DNA of 37,348 nucleotides from contig JAKEKT010000167.1 of NCBI GenBank assembly GCA_021495925.1, positions 1 to 37,348 of the forward strand. The letters run 5' to 3'. Each line of letters starts with the position of its first letter. Positions within the stretch are counted from its first letter, which is position 1. Source of the DNA: Diplodia intermedia (taxonomy: Eukaryota; Ascomycota; Dothideomycetes; Botryosphaeriales; Botryosphaeriaceae). Under the pieces are notes generated by a model that made no database searches, was not told the origin of the DNA, and saw nothing but the letters and a program-made list of their open reading frames with translations. Both the position numbers and the translations under genes were made by a program. Below are positions 32,220 through 37,348 of the stretch, piece by piece.

Positions 32220-33234
32220 AGAGAATTCTATTATTCTCATACGCCCTCGGTCGAGCGGAATGGTGATTGGATTTCGGCTATGGCGTTGAGAGTCAGGTGC
32301 AACCTCATTGTGGGCCTTTGGATGCTGGCCGCCTCGAATTTGATACCCTTATTCGGCCACACACTCAGGTTGCCAGATACGTGGCACAACTATGGCGCGA
32401 ATAAGATTCAGCTAATCACGCTATCGACGCCTTCGAAAGGTTTGCGTTCTGTTGTGTTTGTGAAAGCTACCCGACGATTTTGCAGGGCGCCAACGGCGGG
32501 TTGAAATATGCACCGCGCAGTGCTGAAGAATGTTGTTCTCAATGTCCAAAGGGGGCTAGACACTATTACTGAAGTTTAGCTGAAAATTAGATGCGACACA
32601 TCTTCGTAACGTAGTACCTCTGAGATCGACGCTGCGTGCAACAGCAGGTCCGGTGACACCGAGCGACTCGACTTCTTAACACAGCAAGACCGAGCAATCG
32701 CTAAACGACAGCTTCAAGACGCGAGTATTTGCAGATTGACCCTCTCGAGACCCACCGCACCGTCATCCGCCGCTGGAACCATTCGATCGTTCTTCGTGTA
32801 GCCCCTTGGCAAATTGCCGGGCTGCTATTGTGTGCTCGCGGGTAGAGATGGCGAATTACCAAAAACGTGATAGGGCGCTTCCAAACAAGACGCAGCCCTG
32901 CCGTGCACTCTCCTAACGCCTATGCATCAGGTAACAGGCCTTGACTCGAAAGGCAAGCTCCGGCATCGTTTCCGAATTGTTGTTATCTTGTTGCACGTCC
33001 CGAGCTCCGATCCCTTCCATTTAGCGCAGCCATGCGCGTCGCCGCAGAAGATGGCGCGTTGCAGTGGAGCGATGAGATGCTTCCCCATGCCTGGAATTTT
33101 CGCTATTCGTCCCTGCAGGCGACGCTGTGAAAAGGGTAACATCACCGGTATTCAAGAACGGTGGCCTATCTCGCTCTCTTCCTTGTGCCGCCACCACCAC
33201 TTTCATCGCAAAGGAAGCGCCTCTGTTTCCAACC
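32220..33234. other. Intergenic DNA, about 1 kb
   Basis: No supported gene. Small frames at 32280-32504 and 32922-33311 and on the minus strand at 32927-33254 show no domain and no splice-consistent extension. The right-hand part is the promoter and leader of the next transporter, with a C/T-rich run just before its ATG. Confidence 0.5.
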
Positions 33235-34923
33235 ATGGTGTCGGCACCGTCCATTGTGCCGTCTATTGTGCCTCAGCGCGCCAAGCGCTGGTACAACTGG
33301 TTCGCCGATGATGACACTCCCGAGGAGCGGAAGCTCATCGTCAAGTTGGACGCTTTGATTGTGCCGTATGCGTTTTTGGTCTATTGGCTGAAGTAAGTTT
33401 CTGCATTTGTCCCAATCCATGAACGAAGTTCCTGACCGGCGCAGGTACCTCGACCAGGCAAATATCAGTAAGTGACCATGAACATGGCCTATATGGATGC
33501 CGCTAACCAGCGCACTTATAGACAATGCCTACGTTGCCGGCCTTTCTGATGAACTCGGCTTCCATGGAAATGAGCTCGTACATTTGCAAACAATGTACAT
33601 TGTTGGAGCGGTGGTTGGACAGATTCCGTTCGCGTGGCTGTTCACGAAGGTCCGGATGCACTGGCTGCTACCCGGAATGGACCTTGCCTGGGGAGTATTC
33701 ACGCTGCTGCAATACCGAGCCAATGGCTACTCCGAGATGATGGCCTATCGCTTTTTGGTCGGACTTTTCGAGGTAAGTGTAGCCACCAAGCCCCCGTTCG
33801 AGATCAGCACGCTGATAAAGCGCTTAGAGTGCTTACTTCCCAGGCGTCCACTACGTTTTCGGTGCATGGTACCGGGGACATGAACTCGGTCGCCGAGGAG
33901 GCATCTTCTACGTCGGACTCACGCTCGGCACTCTGACCGCCGGTTTGATCCAGAGTGCCGCGACCAGCACGCTCGAGGGCGTCCACGGACTCTCGGGCTG
34001 GCGGTGGATGTACATCATCTGCTCCTGCATGACCTTCTTCATGGGCTTCATCGGCTTCTTCGTCTTCCCCGGCACGCCCGACATGCCCAACCGGCTCGTC
34101 CTCAAGGACCACGACATCGCCCTGGCGAAGCGGCGGCTGGAGAAGGACGGGCCGCGCGCGTCGGGCCAGCTGACGCTGCGCACCGTCAAGAATGTCTTCA
34201 CCAGCTGGAAGCTGTACGTGCTCGTCATCTGGGACATCTTCTTCTGGAACGCCAGCATCAACACCACCTCGGGCGCGTACCTGCTGTGGATCAAGAGCCT
34301 GAAGCGGTACGCGTCGCCGACGGTCAACACGCTCGGCTCGACCGCGCCCGCCGTCGGCATCTTCTACGTCCTCTTCATCTCCTTCGGCGCCGACCTCTTC
34401 CTCGGCCGCGCCGGCGCCATCACGCTGTCGTACGCGTGGAACGCCATCGGCATGATCATCCTGTGCGTGTGGGACGTGCCCGAGGCGGCCAAGTGGTTCG
34501 CGTTCAACACGTTTTACTCGTCCGTCGCCATGTCGTCGGTGCTGTACGGCTGGGCCAACGACATCATGCGCCACCGCCCCGACGAGCGCTCGTTCATGCT
34601 CATCGCCATGAACACGATTGCCCAGAGCACAACGGCCTGGACGCCGCTGCTCGTCTTCAAGACGGTCGAGGCGCCGAGGTTTCCCAAGGGGTTTCCGTTC
34701 GTGTTGGCGAGCACGATTGCTACGGTGCTAATGACGTTTGTTGTCAGGCATCTGCATAACAGGGAGGAGTAAGTTTGACAACCCTTTCTCTGAAGAGATG
34801 TATGCTGACTGTGGTAACAGGAAACAGCGGAAGTTGAAGGCGGAGTCGGTCGATGGGGAAACTCAACCAGAGACACCCCCGGAGGGTACCCTTGTCGTGG
34901 ACGCTAATCCGAAGCACGCGTAA
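33235..34923 (+). CDS. MFS transporter, anion:cation symporter (Liz1/Seo1/Fen2-like)
   Basis: Five exons (33235-33392, 33445-33467, 33522-33772, 33828-34768, 34821-34923) join in frame to 491 residues; exon 2 is only 23 bp. The ATG context is AACCATGG. It opens KRWYNWFADDDTPEERKLIVKLD, seen in pantothenate- and vitamin-type carriers, then YLDQANINNAYVAG, LQTMYIVGAVVGQIPFAWLF, YRFLVGLFESAYFPG, YRGHELGRRGGIFY and SGWRWMYIICS, and a second membrane half. The hydrophilic C-tail is Glu/Pro-rich. These carriers import vitamins or small carboxylates with protons at the plasma membrane. It is not a close duplicate of the carrier at 28226, because the motifs differ throughout. The exact substrate cannot be told. 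Confidence 0.9.
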
Positions 34924-35302
34924 ATTGTAGTAGGGAATGGAAATCATGTCGGCAGTTGAAACAAACACCCGGACCAAACAGTCTTTCTACGGGAGCATTC
35001 GATCCAAATCCCTGAGCTCGGATCAGCTTTTTCAGACTTGTACATATACATCCAGACATGAGAATCCACTACAAACGTCCATACTTCTATTTTTTCTGAG
35101 TTCGTATACTTTACTCTTTGTTCCCACGAACTACGTCATTCCCAATCATTTCATTATCTCGCACGTGGCAAGAGCTCCGACGCGATTGAATGCGATGCCG
35201 TTCCTTTGTCTCTCCTTCCGTCACTGCGCTGGGTCATCGAAGTTTGGCTCAACTTCCAACACCTCCGCAACACCGTCAAAAAAAAAAAAGGACACCTAAA
35301 TC
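34924..35302. other. Intergenic DNA with CACGTG and a C/T-rich leader
   Basis: No gene. It includes the transporter 3' UTR, then CACGTG at 35162-35167 about 136 bp before the next ATG, and a run of at least nine A just upstream of that ATG. Confidence 0.45.
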
Positions 35303-36602
35303 ATGTATCAACTAGCGCTCGCAGCCATCGCCCTCCTACTAGCGTACCTACGAGCCCTCGTCTCCGCCCAGAACGACGTCTCGATCCTCGGAACAACGCT
35401 GCCACCAACCACGACGACGACGACAACATCCAAGGACGTCGCGGCCGCGTCGACGGCGACGACGTCCACGAGCGGCGGCGGCCCGGCCACCATCACCATC
35501 ACGGTGAACCGAGTGGCCAACCTGTTCGTGCCGGAGAACGCGACGGCGGCGGTCGGCGACGTCGTCAAGTTCGAGTTCTGGCCGACCAACAACTCGGTCG
35601 CGCGCGCCGACTACGGCTACCCGTGCGTGCCGTACGCCCTCACCGCGCCCGACCGCGCCGACTCGGCCTTCTGGTCCGGCTTCCGCCCCGTCGTCGCCAA
35701 CCTGGCGCAGGTGAACATCACGGAGCTCGTGAGTAGTGGAATTAAACATTCCCTTCCTCCCCCCATATACATCCTGTCTACCCACACCCCAAAACAGCTA
35801 TCCACATTCCACGAGCGAGCACGATGACGGCAGAACAACAGCTAACAAGCGCACAACAAAACAGCCCGCGTACTACATAACAATCAACCGCGTCACGCCC
35901 CTGTGGTTCTACAACTCGGCCCCGGACGCCTGCGCCGGGCACCAGATGGTCGGCGTCATCAACCCGGCCTCGCCCACCCAGCTCGCCGTCCAGAAGCGCG
36001 CCGCCGCCGCCGCCACGCTCGCGCTCAGCCCGGGCGAGGCCCTGCCGCAAGGCTCGAGCCTTTCGTCGTCGTCGTCGTCCGCTGCTGCAACGACCGCGTC
36101 GTCGAGATCGTCGTCGTCGGTATCTCCTGGTGCCGTTGCCGGGATTGTGATTGGTTGTCTCGTCGCTTCTGCGGTTGTTGGCGGGGCGATATGGGCGTTG
36201 CGGCATTGGCGGAAGGGGCATGTGCCCGAGGGGTTTGGTGAGGCGGCGGGGGGAAGAGGGGAGGTGGATGGTGGTGTCGGTGGTGGTGGTGGTGGTGGTG
36301 GGAGGAGCCCGGTCGTGTCGGAGTTGCCTGGGAGTGCTGGTGAGGGTGCGTATATGGTCAGTCCGCCGTGGACGCCGGCGGCGTGGCGGGGGCGCGCGGG
36401 GGGCCAGAGCCAGAGGCAGACGGTGGTGAGCGAGTTGAGTGCGTATGGGGAGGTGGGCAGGGATCAGTAAGCTCTTGCTCTTTGTGATGGAGTGTGGGGC
36501 TGACAGTTGTGTAGGGTGCCGACTACGCCGCCGGACAAGAGGCTGCCGCAGCTGCCGGAGGAACAGGGGAAGAAGGAGGGACCGTATGAGCTTGGTGGGT
36601 AA
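35303..36602 (+). CDS. Cupredoxin-like secreted, membrane-anchored protein
   Basis: Three exons (35303-35728, 35865-36466, 36515-36602) join in frame to 371 residues. A signal peptide (MYQLALAAIALLLAYLRALVSA) is followed by a Thr-rich linker. Then comes a cupredoxin-like fold: FVPENATAAVGDVVKFEFWP and a SGFRPV segment in exon 1, and ITINRVTPLWFY and HQMVGVINP in exon 2. This is the layout of fungal extracellular serine-rich proteins. A Ser-rich stalk and one transmembrane helix (about residues 231-256) lead to a basic stop and a Gly/Pro/Ser-rich cytoplasmic tail. Two usual copper ligands are replaced: NHSV reads NNSV (Asn97), and the FYC Cys is Asn159. A surface protein with a non-copper fold is likely. 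Ligand and role are unknown. Confidence 0.85.
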
Positions 36603-37348
36603 ACTGTGTGGGATGCCAGGGCTTAATTCTTTTTATCAGGGAATGTCGTTCACTCTATCAAATGTAAGTACAAGTTAATATATCTGAACAGGCTAAAATT
36701 ACTTCAAAACATATGGTCATTTTGTTCGGTACAGTGTCTGTCATGGGGTCAAACATGGGCAAAGTTTCTGAATATCAGATGAAACTTTTTATTGTTAATC
36801 GAACGCCAGAACACCGAAAGGCTACCCGGGAACAAAGGGTGGATGTAGGAATGAGAGAATAATGGAATAATGTGCTTGCCGTAGCAAACTCAATGCACTC
36901 CACGGCTTTCAGTGACATAAAAGATCTCTTCTCCCTACAATTTTGCTTGTTTATGATACTCACCACGTTTGATCTTGGAGTTCCCGCTTCTGGTAGTTCG
37001 CAAAGTTCGACGTAGTGGTACAAGATATAATCGTCGGCACGTTTTGATCGTTTGACGCTCCTTGACGGCTGAATCCGCCGAACCCAGCCTCCTCCAACCC
37101 CACGCCGATGACCATTTCCCCAACGAACCCGAGTACCGAAGCGGCAGGTAAAAAGCAGGGTCGCAGGCGTCGACGCTGGACTTGGCGCGAATGTGGTACC
37201 ACTCGATTGAGAGGTGGCCACCGGGCTGCGTCTGCCACGTGCCCGGGTGCTGTAGATGCGGTCTGAAGGGGGGATGGGGAGCAGCATGGTGGGAGGCAAT
37301 GGCCAGGGGAACGGCGAAGCGGCGACGGGGAAGGATTTTGGAATGTTG
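36603..37348. other. Right edge, no convincing gene
   Basis: After the cupredoxin-like gene the DNA holds its 3' UTR. A minus-strand region then has three overlapping open frames (36775-37299), none with a recognised domain. A GTGAGT-like donor at about 36957-36962 on the minus strand could mark the end of an exon entering from beyond the window, for example the frame that includes GTWQTQPGGHLSIEWYHIRA. I cannot support a gene from this fragment. Confidence 0.4.

Noticed and set aside
33804..34574. Minus-strand frame of 256 residues opposite the second transporter
   Set aside because: Asp/Glu/Arg-rich shadow of membrane-helix codons. The plus strand has continuous transporter motifs and consistent introns.
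20578..34923. Secondary-metabolite biosynthetic cluster
   Set aside because: An enoyl-reductase-like protein and a hydrolase are present, but there is no PKS, NRPS, terpene synthase, prenyltransferase, P450 or pathway regulator in the window.
36775..37299. Minus-strand gene at the right edge
   Set aside because: Three overlapping frames are open and none gives a recognisable domain. Only a possible splice donor supports it, so it is described but not called.
1..37348. tRNA, rRNA, CRISPR array or plasmid origin
   Set aside because: No cloverleaf-like or spaced-repeat structure was noticed on reading. The repeats seen are LTRs, LINE copies and one short tandem tail.

Overview
The window is nuclear DNA of a filamentous ascomycete (Pezizomycotina). 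The evidence is short GT-AG introns of about 50-150 bp, intron-split genes of typical fungal families, and a long transposon block carrying the signature of repeat-induced point mutation (RIP). No species can be named from the sequence.

Positions 1 to about 18950 are an AT-rich RIP island with no open reading frame. CpA and TpG are almost absent, TpA is extreme and CpG is kept: in 7441-7740 I count 0 CpA, 1 TpG and 24 CpG. Inside it I can reconstruct nested transposons. A Tad/I-like non-LTR retrotransposon (LINE A, + strand, about 259-14817) ends in a (TAAA)8 tail. It is split within its reverse transcriptase by a structurally complete chromovirus-type Ty3/Gypsy element (3310-11825). That element has two 790-bp LTRs, a polypurine tract and a 5-bp target duplication AGCGT. 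A second LINE copy (LINE B, - strand, 14818-17811) abuts the tail of LINE A, lacks its 3' half, and forms an inverted repeat with 259-3252. About 1.1 kb of equally mutated DNA (17812-18950) is unidentified.

From about 18950 the base composition changes abruptly to ordinary GC-rich genic DNA. In order it holds: a Dabb-GFA two-domain gene whose Dabb half carries three compensating frame-shifting insertions (+, 20578-21546); an HSL-type alpha/beta hydrolase with YGGG in place of HGGG (+, 22219-23482); an MDR/enoyl-reductase-like oxidoreductase (+, 24039-25583); a convergent NtaA/DszA-type FMN-dependent monooxygenase (-, 25703-27527); a divergent MFS transporter of the anion:cation symporter family (+, 28226-29986); a nuclear-looking protein with a SAP-like N-terminus, basic linker and two copies of an unnamed ~135-residue domain (+, 30180-32219); a second MFS transporter of the same broad family (+, 33235-34923); and a secreted, membrane-anchored cupredoxin-like protein lacking expected copper ligands (+, 35303-36602). 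The last 0.75 kb shows no convincing gene.

The hydrolase, reductase, flavin monooxygenase, GFA protein and two small-organic-anion transporters look like a catabolic or nutrient-scavenging neighbourhood beside a RIP island. That joint role is inference. No PKS, NRPS, terpene synthase or pathway-specific transcription factor is visible. The best leads are the nested transposon structure, the self-cancelling frameshifts in the Dabb domain, the intron bounded by direct repeats in the monooxygenase, the duplicated unknown domain, and the ligand-less cupredoxin-like protein.
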